DNA from: Bacillota bacterium
GTDB taxonomy: Bacteria; Bacillota; UBA994; UBA5500
DNA length: 64,000 nt
Assembly: GCA_029781045.1 (NCBI GenBank)
Contig: JAKOXL010000033.1
Span: 1 to 64,000 of the forward strand
Direction: 5' to 3'
In this document: piece by piece, positions 54,318 through 62,660 of the stretch
Position numbering within the stretch: position 1 is the first letter of the stretch
Layout of the letters: each line of letters starts with the position of its first letter
The notes under the pieces: model-generated
What the model was told of the DNA's origin: nothing
Seen by the model: only the letters and a program-made list of their open reading frames with translations
Databases searched by the model: none
Program-made: the position numbers and the translations under genes

Positions 54318-55733
54318 CTAGGGCAGGCGTACCTGCTGCTCCGCTGCCACTTGTTCAATCAGTTCCAGGCGGGCACGGCTATCGGCCCGCAAGAAATCCA
54401 CATCCAGTTGGCTCAACTGACGGTTCTTAACCTGGCGCAAGGCATTCCGCAAATAGGAGCGGCGCAAGTCATCCAGCGGATACTCCTGAACCCTTATCTG
54501 CTCTGGACGCTCAGGTATAATAATGGACCTTCCCGGCTGGCTACTGCGCGGATCGCCCCGGCGCACTTCAATGCCCCGCTGGCGAGCAAAGGTTAGTTGG
54601 GCCGTGGGATGCTTGCCAGCTCCCGTATATTCGGTTTCCTGCACGACCAACATCTGGTCGGCTGGCATGGTTTGGGCGATGGCAAAGGCGGCCGCCAAAG
54701 CCGTATTGCCGGCCGGCCCCCGCTCCAAACCTTCCAACTGGGCCAACATTTCCGTGGTATAGAACACTTCCCCTTGGGTTACAGTCACATATTGATCCAA
54801 ATAACGCAGGGGACGGGCCGCATTACGGGGCACATCGGCCCGGTCTGGCCAAGTGGCGAAAGGCACTCCGAAACCGGTATGACCAGTGGTGAAGGACTTG
54901 CGGTTGAAGTCACCATCGCTGGCCATATGCAGACCGTGAAGATCCACACTGGCCCCGATTACCCTCGTAGTGGTAGCTCCCGCCTTGCGTAAGCCGCGGG
55001 CCGTACCCGTCACGTTGCCACCGCCAGCGTGGGTAACCACAACCGCGTCAGGATAGCGGCCCGTACGGGCTAGTATTTCCTCGGCAATTTCGGCCCCTAT
55101 AGTTTCAATCCCGGCAATGGCATAGGGGGTATAGAGGCTGGCGTTGAAATAGCCGGTCTCTTCCAACAGGCAGAGAAAAACGTAGAATAATTCAGGTCCG
55201 ACAGTAAGCTGACATACTTCCGCACCATAGGCTTCACAGGCGCGAGCCTTTTCCAAGATCTCTGGCTGCCCCACTCCCTCGCTATCATAGACTTCTTGCA
55301 CTACGATGCATTTTAGGCCGTGCATAGCGGCCTGCGAGGCCACGGCGGCCCCATAATTGCCACTGGTGGCCGCAATGACACCCTCGTATCCCAGCTGTTT
55401 GGCCTGATAAACAGATATGGCTGCCCGCCGGGCTTTGAAACTACCGGAAGGGTTGCAGGCTTCGTCTTTCAGAAAGATGCGGGCACCACATCCGGGCGGT
55501 GCCAACCGCCGGGCCAGTTTGGTTATGTTGCGCAGTTCGTAGAGAGGCGTATTACCAACTCCCGTTAGGGCTTGCACGCGCCGAACCTGGGCCAAATCAA
55601 AGCCGGTGGCGTCCATCATGGCCTCGTAGTCAAAGGCCAGCGACGTCTGTTCAAACTGCTGGTAATCAAAGCCCACGGCTCGTTTCATTATCTCGTTCTG
55701 GCGCCCCATGACAGCCTGATAACTACTTGCCAT
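54318..55733 (-). CDS. ortB: 2-amino-4-oxopentanoate thiolase beta subunit OrtB (PLP)
   Basis: CoA-dependent cleavage of 2-amino-4-oxopentanoate to acetyl-CoA and D-alanine, together with OrtA. 471 residues from ATG at 55733 (GGAGGG 8 bases upstream). Fold-type II PLP enzyme related to threonine synthase: the PLP Lys is about K100 in NPSGSFKARRA; ATSGNYGAAVASQAA and HAGGGNVTGTARG bind phosphate and substrate. Starts inside the last codons of ortA. Confidence 0.93.
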   Translation of the reverse strand: MASSYQAVMGRQNEIMKRAVGFDYQQFEQTSLAFDYEAMMDATGFDLAQVRRVQALTGVGNTPLYELRNITKLARRLAPPGCGARIFLKDEACNPSGSFKARRAAISVYQAKQLGYEGVIAATSGNYGAAVASQAAMHGLKCIVVQEVYDSEGVGQPEILEKARACEAYGAEVCQLTVGPELFYVFLCLLEETGYFNASLYTPYAIAGIETIGAEIAEEILARTGRYPDAVVVTHAGGGNVTGTARGLRKAGATTTRVIGASVDLHGLHMASDGDFNRKSFTTGHTGFGVPFATWPDRADVPRNAARPLRYLDQYVTVTQGEVFYTTEMLAQLEGLERGPAGNTALAAAFAIAQTMPADQMLVVQETEYTGAGKHPTAQLTFARQRGIEVRRGDPRSSQPGRSIIIPERPEQIRVQEYPLDDLRRSYLRNALRQVKNRQLSQLDVDFLRADSRARLELIEQVAAEQQVRLP

Positions 55734-56043
55734 CGTCGTTTCCCTCCAATAGACGCCGTAGTTCCATCCCGATGGGTAACAGCTCGGGCACCGGCTCCCC
55801 AAAATCATGGGTATGGCGAGGATTTATTCGGGTGACTATGCCCTTTTGGGTGCGCCCGATAAGGGTGGTGACAACAGCCTCTTGACCTAGGGAAGCCGGC
55901 TCTTGCAAGAAGCCTTTAACCCGCAACTCCAGAGGCACAGAGGCCGTATCGGCGGGCACTTGAGGCGCCCGTTCCCCGGGCGCTAAGACAATCCGGCATA
56001 TCTCCACCCAGGTACCTGGGGGATATACCTTGGCTTCCAGCAT
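55723..56043 (-). CDS. ortA: 2-amino-4-oxopentanoate thiolase alpha subunit OrtA
   Basis: 106 residues, small beta-rich subunit (TWVEICRIVLAPGERAPQVP, VTTLIGRTQKGIVTRINPRH, DFGEPVPELLPIG), matching OrtA in length and order. ATG at 56043 overlaps the ord stop as TAATG, and its end overlaps ortB by 11 bases. Confidence 0.92.
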   Translation of the reverse strand: MLEAKVYPPGTWVEICRIVLAPGERAPQVPADTASVPLELRVKGFLQEPASLGQEAVVTTLIGRTQKGIVTRINPRHTHDFGEPVPELLPIGMELRRLLEGNDDGK

Positions 56044-57068
56044 TACTTCACCACCTCCGCTAACATGGCAACGGGTAGGGGCAGATCCCGCATGGTTTTG
56101 AGGCCGGGACTAGCAGCTAGCACATGGGGGATCATGTTCACCGCCATTGCGATGGTACCAACGCCACCGGGAATCTCCGGTTTAATGTGTAGGTCTATAC
56201 TGGGAGTGCCGGTAATCCGTATGTAGTCGCCCGTCTCCACTCCTGCCAGGTCCGGTCGCACCTGTTGCGGGTGCTCCATAATCAGCTTGACTTCTCCCCT
56301 GCACTTGCCATAGGCAATATGCCGGCAGCCAGCCACCATACCGGGATGAACCACCACGTGGGGCGTTTCTCTGTAGACATGGGAGATAATAGGTTCCTTC
56401 GTCTCCACAATCTCATCCAGTTGCCAACCCAAGGCGTCGGCTATCATGGCCATGGACTGGGGGAAACCCACGTGCCCCACGATGGTGCCATCAGCAATAC
56501 CGGCTGCGAACTGCTCGGGAGTGGTGCCTACTCCTTGGGTTCGCATGACCATGGGACCAAAGGCGGAAAGATCGTTTATGCGTTTGGCATGAATACTTTG
56601 CACGTCCAGGCAGACACCGGTTAACATAATGATGAGGGCATCTAGTACAAATCCCGGGTTTATACCCGTGCCTAAGACAGTAACACCGTGTTTCTTGGCC
56701 AGCGCATCCAGTTCCTGCGCCACTTCCGGGTGCTGTGCCGCCGGATAAGCCATTTCCTCGGCAATAGTAATCACATTCATGCCTGCCCGCACTGCCTGTT
56801 CAATCTGGGGGCGCACCACCTCCAGAAAGGAGGAAGTGGCTATCAACACCAGGTCGGCGGCTCCCTGCTGCAGCAGGGAAACCGGGTCGTTGCAGACTAC
56901 TATGTCGCAGTGACCTTCCCCAATGACGGAGGAGAGGGTCTTGCCAACCCAAGCCTCATTCACTTCGAGCACGCCTACAATCTTCATATTGGACCGCCGC
57001 AGCAAAGCCTTGGCTATACCACGACCCATGGCGCCAAGTCCCCAGAGAATGACTCGCACCTGTTCCAT
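56043..57068 (-). CDS. ord: 2,4-diaminopentanoate dehydrogenase
   Basis: Oxidative deamination of 2,4-diaminopentanoate to 2-amino-4-oxopentanoate, reducing NAD(P) and releasing ammonia. About 341 residues from ATG at 57068 (AAGGTG 5 bases upstream). The dinucleotide loop WGLGAMGRGIAKAL is at the N-terminus; GTGINPGFVLDALIIML and the dihydrodipicolinate-reductase-like C-terminal half follow. First gene behind the sigma-54 promoter, 46 bases from the -12 element. Confidence 0.93.
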   Translation of the reverse strand: MEQVRVILWGLGAMGRGIAKALLRRSNMKIVGVLEVNEAWVGKTLSSVIGEGHCDIVVCNDPVSLLQQGAADLVLIATSSFLEVVRPQIEQAVRAGMNVITIAEEMAYPAAQHPEVAQELDALAKKHGVTVLGTGINPGFVLDALIIMLTGVCLDVQSIHAKRINDLSAFGPMVMRTQGVGTTPEQFAAGIADGTIVGHVGFPQSMAMIADALGWQLDEIVETKEPIISHVYRETPHVVVHPGMVAGCRHIAYGKCRGEVKLIMEHPQQVRPDLAGVETGDYIRITGTPSIDLHIKPEIPGGVGTIAMAVNMIPHVLAASPGLKTMRDLPLPVAMLAEVVK

Positions 57069-57113
57069 TACCGCACCTTCCCTCACATGTTTCTCCTATT
57101 ATCCAGTTAATGT

Positions 57114-57129
57114 AGCAAAACCCGTGCCA
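57114..57129 (-). promoter_or_regulatory. Sigma-54 promoter of the ornithine-degradation operon
   Basis: TGGCACG-GGTT-TTGCT, a full match to the -24/-12 consensus (GG at -24, GC at -12 with the right spacing). No competing sigma-A promoter of similar quality is nearby. Implies control by a sigma-54 activator; its gene is not in the window. Confidence 0.85.
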
Positions 57130-57154
57130 AGAATCTTGAAGAAAAATAAGACAC

Positions 57155-57166
57155 TTGCATATGCAA
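57155..57166 (-). promoter_or_regulatory. Palindrome upstream of the sigma-54 promoter
   Basis: TTGCATATGCAA, a perfect 12-bp palindrome 26 bases before the -24 element and touching the T run of the cwlD terminator. Possible binding site for the activator or a repressor. Confidence 0.5.
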
Positions 57167-57200
57167 AAAGAAATACCCAACAGCCCTGCTGCCGGGTATT
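57166..57200 (-). terminator. Terminator of cwlD
   Basis: AATACCC/GGGTATT stem with an inner CAGC/GCTG (57172-57200), followed by TCTTTTT on the minus strand. Confidence 0.85.
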
Positions 57201-57234
57201 CGTCAGCTAGTGCCCAATAATGGGCGGATGGCAT

Positions 57235-57906
57235 TCAGTTGCCTGCTAACCAATCTTGCAAACCTAAATAGATGGCCCACACGATCTTTTGGCGATAGTT
57301 CTCGTTTGCTAGCAAAGCCGCTTCTTCCGGGTTACTAATGAAGCCTACTTCTACTAAGACCACTGGGCAACGGGAATCATTGAGCACCCGGTAATCCCCC
57401 ACTTTGGCCACCCGATTGGTGTTCTGTAGAACACGGGTGAGGGAGTTCTGAATGGCCTTGGCTAAGCGCTCTGACTCCGGATCATCGGGTGGGTAGAACA
57501 CCTGGGCACCCCGCCAGCGACTGGAGCCAATGGCGTTAACGTGTAACGACAGGGCTGCATCGGGTTGCCACTCGTTAATCAGCTCCACTCTCCGTAGAAT
57601 GTCCCGCCGCTTACGACCGCCCGGGAGAGCCGGGTTTTCGTCGGCCAGGTCACCATCGCTCTCTCGCGTCATAAAAGTTACCGCTCCCGCATTACCTAAC
57701 AGCTGTCGGAGTCTAAAACCTAAATCGAGAACGATGTCTTTCTCCAGCAATGTTCCTCGGGTTGCCCCCGGATCAGGTCCGCCATGTCCCGGGTCGATGG
57801 CTATGACCTTGCCCCAGAGGGGCAGAGATGCTTGCGCCGCCTTTGGCTGCGGGGAACAAGCGAGTAGACTTATAAGCAGCAGGGCGCTAGCCAGTTTGCG
57901 CCACAC
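57235..57906 (-). CDS. cwlD: CwlD-type N-acetylmuramoyl-L-alanine amidase, lipoprotein form
   Basis: 223 residues from GTG at 57906 (GGAGG 7 bases upstream). Signal peptide WRKLASALLLISLLAC with lipobox LLAC, then an Amidase_3 domain: AIDPGHGGPDPGA, LEKDIVLDL, MTRESDGDLA, LSLHVNAIGSSRWRGAQVF, VEVGFISNPEE, with the zinc His/Glu residues in place. CwlD removes peptide stems so that muramic-delta-lactam can form in the spore cortex, so this marks a spore former. It follows rpsI, as in Bacillus. Confidence 0.92.
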   Translation of the reverse strand: MWRKLASALLLISLLACSPQPKAAQASLPLWGKVIAIDPGHGGPDPGATRGTLLEKDIVLDLGFRLRQLLGNAGAVTFMTRESDGDLADENPALPGGRKRRDILRRVELINEWQPDAALSLHVNAIGSSRWRGAQVFYPPDDPESERLAKAIQNSLTRVLQNTNRVAKVGDYRVLNDSRCPVVLVEVGFISNPEEAALLANENYRQKIVWAIYLGLQDWLAGN

Positions 57907-57966
57907 ACAACCACCTCCCACAGTAACACACATCTATAGTCTGCTCATAAAGGGAGGCTAACATAA

Positions 57967-58000
57967 CAGGAAAGCCCTCTGCTGGCAACAGCAAAGGGCT
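57967..58000 (-). terminator. Terminator of rplM-rpsI
   Basis: AGCCCTTTGCTG/CAGCAGAGGGCT stem (one G-U) with a 4-base loop at 57973-58000, followed by TTCCTGTT. Confidence 0.8.
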
Positions 58001-58015
58001 TGTAAAACTATGCAA

Positions 58016-58408
58016 TTAGCGCTTGGAGAATTGAGGAGCGCGACGGGCTTTTTTCAAGCCGTATTTCTTGCGTTCTTTCATGCGTGGGTCGCGCGTCAAG
58101 AAGCCAGCCGGCTTCAAGATGGGCCGCATCTGGTCATCCACTTGCAAGAGAGCACGGGCAATGCCATGCCGAATCGCACCAGCCTGTCCAGAGAAGCCGC
58201 CACCGTGAACTTTGGCATACACATCAAAGCGATTCAAAGAATCGGTCAGCTCCAACGGCTGACGCACGATCAACTTCAGTGTTTCCAGACCGAAGTACTC
58301 ATCGATGGTCTTGCCGTTGATGAAGATGTTGCCAGTGCCTGGAAGTAAACGGACGCGGGCGACCGCCTTCTTACGCCGTCCGGTACCATAATAGAAAACC
58401 TTTGCCAT
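58016..58408 (-). CDS. rpsI: 30S ribosomal protein S9
   Basis: 130 residues, normal length. N-terminal [16 protein letters not shown] and the basic tail [14 protein letters not shown] that reaches the P site are present. 24 bases after rplM. Confidence 0.98.
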   Translation of the reverse strand: MAKVFYYGTGRRKKAVARVRLLPGTGNIFINGKTIDEYFGLETLKLIVRQPLELTDSLNRFDVYAKVHGGGFSGQAGAIRHGIARALLQVDDQMRPILKPAGFLTRDPRMKERKKYGLKKARRAPQFSKR

Positions 58409-58432
58409 TGCTTCTTACTCCTCCTTCCCAGG

Positions 58433-58870
58433 CTAGCCCCGGAGAACCCAAGTTTCGGGTTTCTGGGCTTGATGAGGATGATCAGGGCCACTATAAACCT
58501 TGAGTTTCTTTGCCATTGCCCGGCCCAAACGGTTGTGAGGCAACATGCCTTTAACGGCCTTTTCTACCACAAACTCAGGTTTCGTTTGCATGAGAGTGCG
58601 ATACGTGGTGGACTTGAAACCACCGGGATAACCGCTATGGCGGTTATACCTTTTCTGGTCAAGTTTCTTGCCGGTTAGCACAACTTTATCTGCATTTACA
58701 ACGATTACAAAGTCGCCGGCATCCACATGGGGTGTGTAGGTCGGTTTATGCTTACCACGCAAAATACTAGCAACCTCAGACGCTAGGCGACCCAACGTTT
58801 GGCCGGCGGCATCAACGACATACCATTGGCGCGTTATGTTCTGCGCGTTGGCCATGAAGGTTGTGCGCAT
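58433..58870 (-). CDS. rplM: 50S ribosomal protein L13
   Basis: 145 residues from ATG at 58870 (GGAGGG upstream). [29 protein letters not shown] and the family motif [15 protein letters not shown] are intact. Leads rplM-rpsI; a structured leader of about 135 bases precedes it. Confidence 0.98.
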   Translation of the reverse strand: MRTTFMANAQNITRQWYVVDAAGQTLGRLASEVASILRGKHKPTYTPHVDAGDFVIVVNADKVVLTGKKLDQKRYNRHSGYPGGFKSTTYRTLMQTKPEFVVEKAVKGMLPHNRLGRAMAKKLKVYSGPDHPHQAQKPETWVLRG

Positions 58871-58885
58871 GGTGATTCCCTCCAA

Positions 58886-59006
58886 TTATACGAAAATTAT
58901 TGAGATGGCCAGCCACGTCGGTCTTGTTTCGACTGATTGCTAAGTTATCAGCCCAAGACAGAAAGCGCACGGCCTACATGGTTGACCTGCGGGGCTAATC
59001 AGGCCA
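58886..59006 (-). promoter_or_regulatory. Structured 5' leader of rplM (candidate L13 leader)
   Basis: Between the promoter and rplM the minus strand can fold GGCCT with AGGCC, and further short stems follow. Bacillota rplM mRNAs are known to carry an L13-binding autoregulatory leader; position and length fit, but I could not match the consensus base by base. Confidence 0.5.
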
Positions 59007-59012
59007 ACAAAC

Positions 59013-59041
59013 ATTTTATCCTAGCCCATTTCCAGTGTCAA
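59013..59041 (-). promoter_or_regulatory. Sigma-A promoter of rplM-rpsI, at the 3' end of truA
   Basis: TTGACA (59036-59041), 17 bases, TAAAAT (59013-59018); the -35 lies within the end of truA. Confidence 0.8.
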
Positions 59042-59794
59042 GGAGAGCTGGGGCGGATAAAAGACCTTTTCTAAACATAATCCGTGGGGTGGCGCAGTGG
59101 GTCCCGCCAGGTCCCGGTTACGGCTAGCTAAGATAGCGGTCATGTCAGACACAGGCCGCTTGCCCAAACCTACCTCCAGCAGGGTGCCGACTATTATGCG
59201 CACCATGTTGTACAGGAAGCCATTGCCTTCGGCACAGATGAGGATGCGGCTGGCTTCTGGTTGCTCTACCTTAAGTTGCCACAGATGACGCACCGTGCTC
59301 TCCACCGAACTCCCCACCGCTTGGAAGGCCTTAAAGTCATGTTCTCCTTCTAAAAGGGCGGCTGCCTGCCGCATGGCCTCCACACTCAAACCCTGAGGTA
59401 CATGATAGCTGAAATGACGCCGGAAAGCGGAAGGCTGACGGCGATTACAAATCTCATAGACATAGCGTTTGCCTAGGGCCCAGTAGCGGGCATGAAAATC
59501 CAAATCCACTTCCACAGCTTTCAGCACTACGATGCTTTTGGGCAAGTTGGCATTCAGGGCGAAAGGAAAACGCTCCACCGGAATACGGCTGTTTGTATAG
59601 AAGTTGCACACCTGTCCTCTAGCGTGTACACCCGCATCGGTGCGGGAGGCGCCAGTCACGCGAATGGTTTCGCCGGTGATGGTTGCGAGAGCTGCTTCTA
59701 GCGCGCCTTGAATCGTGGGCGCATTCTTCTGCAGTTGCCACCCATGCCAGTCGGTTCCGTCGTATTCTAAGCTGAGCACTATATTGCGCTTCAT
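59021..59794 (-). CDS. truA: TruA, tRNA pseudouridine(38-40) synthase
   Basis: About 257 residues. Catalytic Asp in GASRTDAGVHARGQV (about residue 57), YEICNRRQPSAF and NGFLYNMVRIIVGTL are typical. ATG at 59794 overlaps the ecfT stop as ATGA; an in-frame ATG two codons upstream is also possible. Confidence 0.95.
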   Translation of the reverse strand: MKRNIVLSLEYDGTDWHGWQLQKNAPTIQGALEAALATITGETIRVTGASRTDAGVHARGQVCNFYTNSRIPVERFPFALNANLPKSIVVLKAVEVDLDFHARYWALGKRYVYEICNRRQPSAFRRHFSYHVPQGLSVEAMRQAAALLEGEHDFKAFQAVGSSVESTVRHLWQLKVEQPEASRILICAEGNGFLYNMVRIIVGTLLEVGLGKRPVSDMTAILASRNRDLAGPTAPPHGLCLEKVFYPPQLSLTLEMG

Positions 59795-60600
59795 ACCCAT
59801 CGCCCCAAGAAGTAGGCTATGCCAAAGGCCAGGGCCGCTAAGAAATAGGCCCAGAAATCTTTAGCGGTGTACTTTAGTACCTTCAAACGGGTGCGATGCT
59901 TACCCCCGCGATAGGCCCGAGCTTCCATGGCCATAGCCAACTCGTCGGCGCGGCGAAAAGCACTCACAAAAAGAGGAACTAGTAGAGGCAAAAGGCTTTT
60001 GGCCCTCTTAATCAGCCCACCACTTTCAAAGTCGGCTCCCCGGGCCAGCTGTGCCCGCATTATCTTGTCGGCTTCCTCGATTAAGGTAGGAATGAAGCGC
60101 AAGGCAATGGTCATCATCATGGCCAGTTCATGGGCCGGTAACCCAAAACGAGCACCGGGACTCAGAATGCGCTCCAGCCCATCAGTCAAAGCAATGGGCG
60201 AGGTGGTTAGGGTCAGCAAGGAAGTGGCTACCACCAACAAGATCAGTCGAAACGCGAGGAAAGCTCCTTGGGCCAAGCCGTTGCTTTCGATACGTAAGAA
60301 GCCCAGTTGCCAGAGAACAGTGCCACCGCGGGTAGTAAAAAGATGCAAGAGAAAGGTAAGGGCAATTATGAATTTCAAGGGACTCAGGCCACGGAGCATT
60401 ATCTTCAGGGGTACACGGGCAATTTGTGCTACCACCATCACCAAGGCGGCCAACCAGAGGTAAGGCAGGAAGCCGTTGACTAAGAACAGCACAATGATGA
60501 AGGCAAAACTGAGAACCAACTTGGTGCGGGGATCCAGTCGATGTACAACCGAGTCGCCAGGGTAGTATTGGCCAATGGTGACGTTTTTCAGTATGCTCAC
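59791..60600 (-). CDS. ecfT: EcfT, transmembrane component of the ECF transporter
   Basis: 269 residues with about five hydrophobic segments and the conserved coupling-helix Ala-Arg-Gly motifs (RAQLARGADFESG and AMEARAYRGG) that contact EcfA1/A2. N-terminal QYYPGDSVVHRLDPRTKLV is family-typical. GTG at 60600 overlaps the ecfA2 stop as GTGA. Energises several S components, among them probably RibU. Confidence 0.94.
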   Translation of the reverse strand: MSILKNVTIGQYYPGDSVVHRLDPRTKLVLSFAFIIVLFLVNGFLPYLWLAALVMVVAQIARVPLKIMLRGLSPLKFIIALTFLLHLFTTRGGTVLWQLGFLRIESNGLAQGAFLAFRLILLVVATSLLTLTTSPIALTDGLERILSPGARFGLPAHELAMMMTIALRFIPTLIEEADKIMRAQLARGADFESGGLIKRAKSLLPLLVPLFVSAFRRADELAMAMEARAYRGGKHRTRLKVLKYTAKDFWAYFLAALAFGIAYFLGRWV

Positions 60601-61460
60601 TGCCCCTCACCCCCACGGTGAAGCCCGAGAATAATGGCACAAGCTTCTTCTACTGTTAGGGCAACTTCGGGAACTGGATAGCCCTTTTCCCGCAGAGCCA
60701 ACATCAGTTCTGTCACCTGGGGCACTCCTAGCCCTACGTCCATTAGCATTTTAGCTTGAGTAAAGACCTGCCGGGGCGAACCGTCAGCCACTATCTGTCC
60801 ACGATGCAAAACCACCAGTCGGGTAGCAACACGAGCTATATCCTCCATGCTGTGGGAAACTAGGATGACTGTCATGCCCGCTCGGCTATGCAACTGCTGC
60901 AACTGGTCCAGCAACTCATCTCTCCCTTGCGGGTCCAGCCCGGCGGTAGGCTCATCCAGAACCAGAACCTTGGGCCGCATGGCTAGAATACCGGCAATGG
61001 CTACGCGACGCATCTGCCCACCACTCAGTTCAAAGGGAGAGCGATCGCAGATGGCAGAGGGATCTAGGCCAACCAGAGTCAAAGCCTCGTTTACCCTCTC
61101 CTTTAACTCGGCCTCAGGCACGCCCTGGTTCTTTGGACCAAAAGCCACATCGGCAAAGACCGTTTCTTCAAAAAGTTGATGTTCCGGGTACTGAAAGACC
61201 AGACCCACCCTTTGCCTAACTTCCCGTAAATCGGTGGCCTTATCGGTTAGGCTGCGCCCGTCAACTACTACCTCCCCCTGGCTGGGGCGAATCAAACCAT
61301 TGAAGTGCTGCACCAGAGTGGATTTGCCACTACCGGTAGGGCCTATAAGGCCCACAAACTCGCCCTCCCCGATGGAAAGGTTGATATTGTCCAGGGCCCG
61401 CACCTCAAAGGGTGTGCCTGGGTTGTAGACACTACTTAGGTTTCTTATAGTAATTGACAT
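60597..61460 (-). CDS. ecfA2: EcfA2, ECF transporter ATPase
   Basis: 287 residues. Walker A GPTGSGKST, signature LSGGQMRRVAIA, Walker B VLVLDEPTAGLD and H-loop in VSHSMEDIA. ATG at 61460 has GGAG 5 bases upstream and overlaps the ecfA1 end by 16 bases. Confidence 0.94.
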   Translation of the reverse strand: MSITIRNLSSVYNPGTPFEVRALDNINLSIGEGEFVGLIGPTGSGKSTLVQHFNGLIRPSQGEVVVDGRSLTDKATDLREVRQRVGLVFQYPEHQLFEETVFADVAFGPKNQGVPEAELKERVNEALTLVGLDPSAICDRSPFELSGGQMRRVAIAGILAMRPKVLVLDEPTAGLDPQGRDELLDQLQQLHSRAGMTVILVSHSMEDIARVATRLVVLHRGQIVADGSPRQVFTQAKMLMDVGLGVPQVTELMLALREKGYPVPEVALTVEEACAIILGLHRGGEGQ

Positions 61461-62284
61461 AACTGCTCCACCATTTCCCCAACCGTTAGCACGTCGGGCT
61501 GCAAATTGAGACCCTGCTCCCGCAGTAGCTGGGCTAGACTAGTGACCTGAGGCACGTCCAACCCCAGCTGTCGTAGCAGGTCCACCTGGCTAAATACTTC
61601 ACGGGTGCTGCCATCCAGGACGACACGCCCTCTGTCCAGCACGATAACCCGTTCTGCCCGTACCGCCTCGTCCATATGGTGAGTAATCAATACTACGGTC
61701 ATACCCCGCTCCCGATTCAAACGCAGGGCAGTCTCCATCACTTCCTGGCGCCCAAGAGGGTCTAACATGGCCGTCGACTCGTCCAAAATGAGAATCTTTG
61801 GATGCATAGCTAGAACGCCAGCTATGGCTACCCGTTGCTTCTGCCCGCCGGACAACAAATGGGGTGGGTGCAAAGCATAATCGCTCATCCGCACCAAGCT
61901 CAAAGCCTCATCGATGCGTCGTCGAATCTCGTCGGACGGAATCCCCAAGTTCTCAGGACCAAAAGCCACATCTTCTTCCACGATGGTAGCCACGATTTGG
62001 TTATCGGGATTCTGAAAAACCATGCCCGCGATCTGCCGGATGGCAAATACCGAGTCTGTATCTTTAGTGCTAATGCCATCCACCCATACCTCGCCGGAGG
62101 TAGGGGTTAGGATGGCATTGATGTGCTTCGCCAAAGTGGATTTTCCAGACCCATTGCGGCCAACGATGGCCACAAACTCACCAGGCTCAATGGATAAGGA
62201 GACGCCCTGTAACGCCTGAGTCTGCTGGGGATCGTCGCTATTGTAGCTGAAGCTAACCCCCTCCATGCGGATGATAGCGGACAC
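61445..62284 (-). CDS. ecfA1: EcfA1, ECF transporter ATPase
   Basis: 279 residues. Walker A GRNGSGKST, signature LSGGQKQRVAIA, Walker B ILILDESTAMLD (Ser where EcfA2 has Pro-Thr) and H-loop ITHHMDEA. GTG at 62284 has GGAGGG 7 bases upstream, 18 bases after rplQ, so the ecf genes are read with the ribosomal operon. Confidence 0.94.
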   Translation of the reverse strand: MSAIIRMEGVSFSYNSDDPQQTQALQGVSLSIEPGEFVAIVGRNGSGKSTLAKHINAILTPTSGEVWVDGISTKDTDSVFAIRQIAGMVFQNPDNQIVATIVEEDVAFGPENLGIPSDEIRRRIDEALSLVRMSDYALHPPHLLSGGQKQRVAIAGVLAMHPKILILDESTAMLDPLGRQEVMETALRLNRERGMTVVLITHHMDEAVRAERVIVLDRGRVVLDGSTREVFSQVDLLRQLGLDVPQVTSLAQLLREQGLNLQPDVLTVGEMVEQLCQLL

Positions 62285-62302
62285 GGCGATCCCTCCTATT
62301 GA

Positions 62303-62644
62303 CTACTCTACCAGCTCAAGGATTGCCATTGGCGCACCATCACCCTGGCGGAAGTTGGTCTTGATGATGCGTGTATAGCCTCCTGGACGATTGGCATAAC
62401 GTGGAGCCAATTCTTCAAAGACTTTTGTTACCACCGACTCGTCCCAAATATAGGCTAGAGCCTGACGACGGGCATGCAAATCGCCCCGTTTACCAAGAGA
62501 AATGATCTTTTCCGCAATAGGTTGCACCGATTTGGCCCGGGTTTCGGTAGTTTCAATACGCCCATTGGCCAAGAAGGATGTCACCAAGTTGCGTAGCATA
62601 GAACGACGATGGTTAGTCGGTCGACCTAGTTTACGATATGGCAC
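62303..62644 (-). CDS. rplQ: 50S ribosomal protein L17
   Basis: 113 residues from GTG at 62644 (GGAGG 8 bases upstream; a GTG three codons earlier overlaps that site). [19 protein letters not shown] and the C-terminal [18 protein letters not shown] are typical. Confidence 0.97.
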   Translation of the reverse strand: MPYRKLGRPTNHRRSMLRNLVTSFLANGRIETTETRAKSVQPIAEKIISLGKRGDLHARRQALAYIWDESVVTKVFEELAPRYANRPGGYTRIIKTNFRQGDGAPMAILELVE

Positions 62645-62660
62645 GGAGTACACCTCCCCC

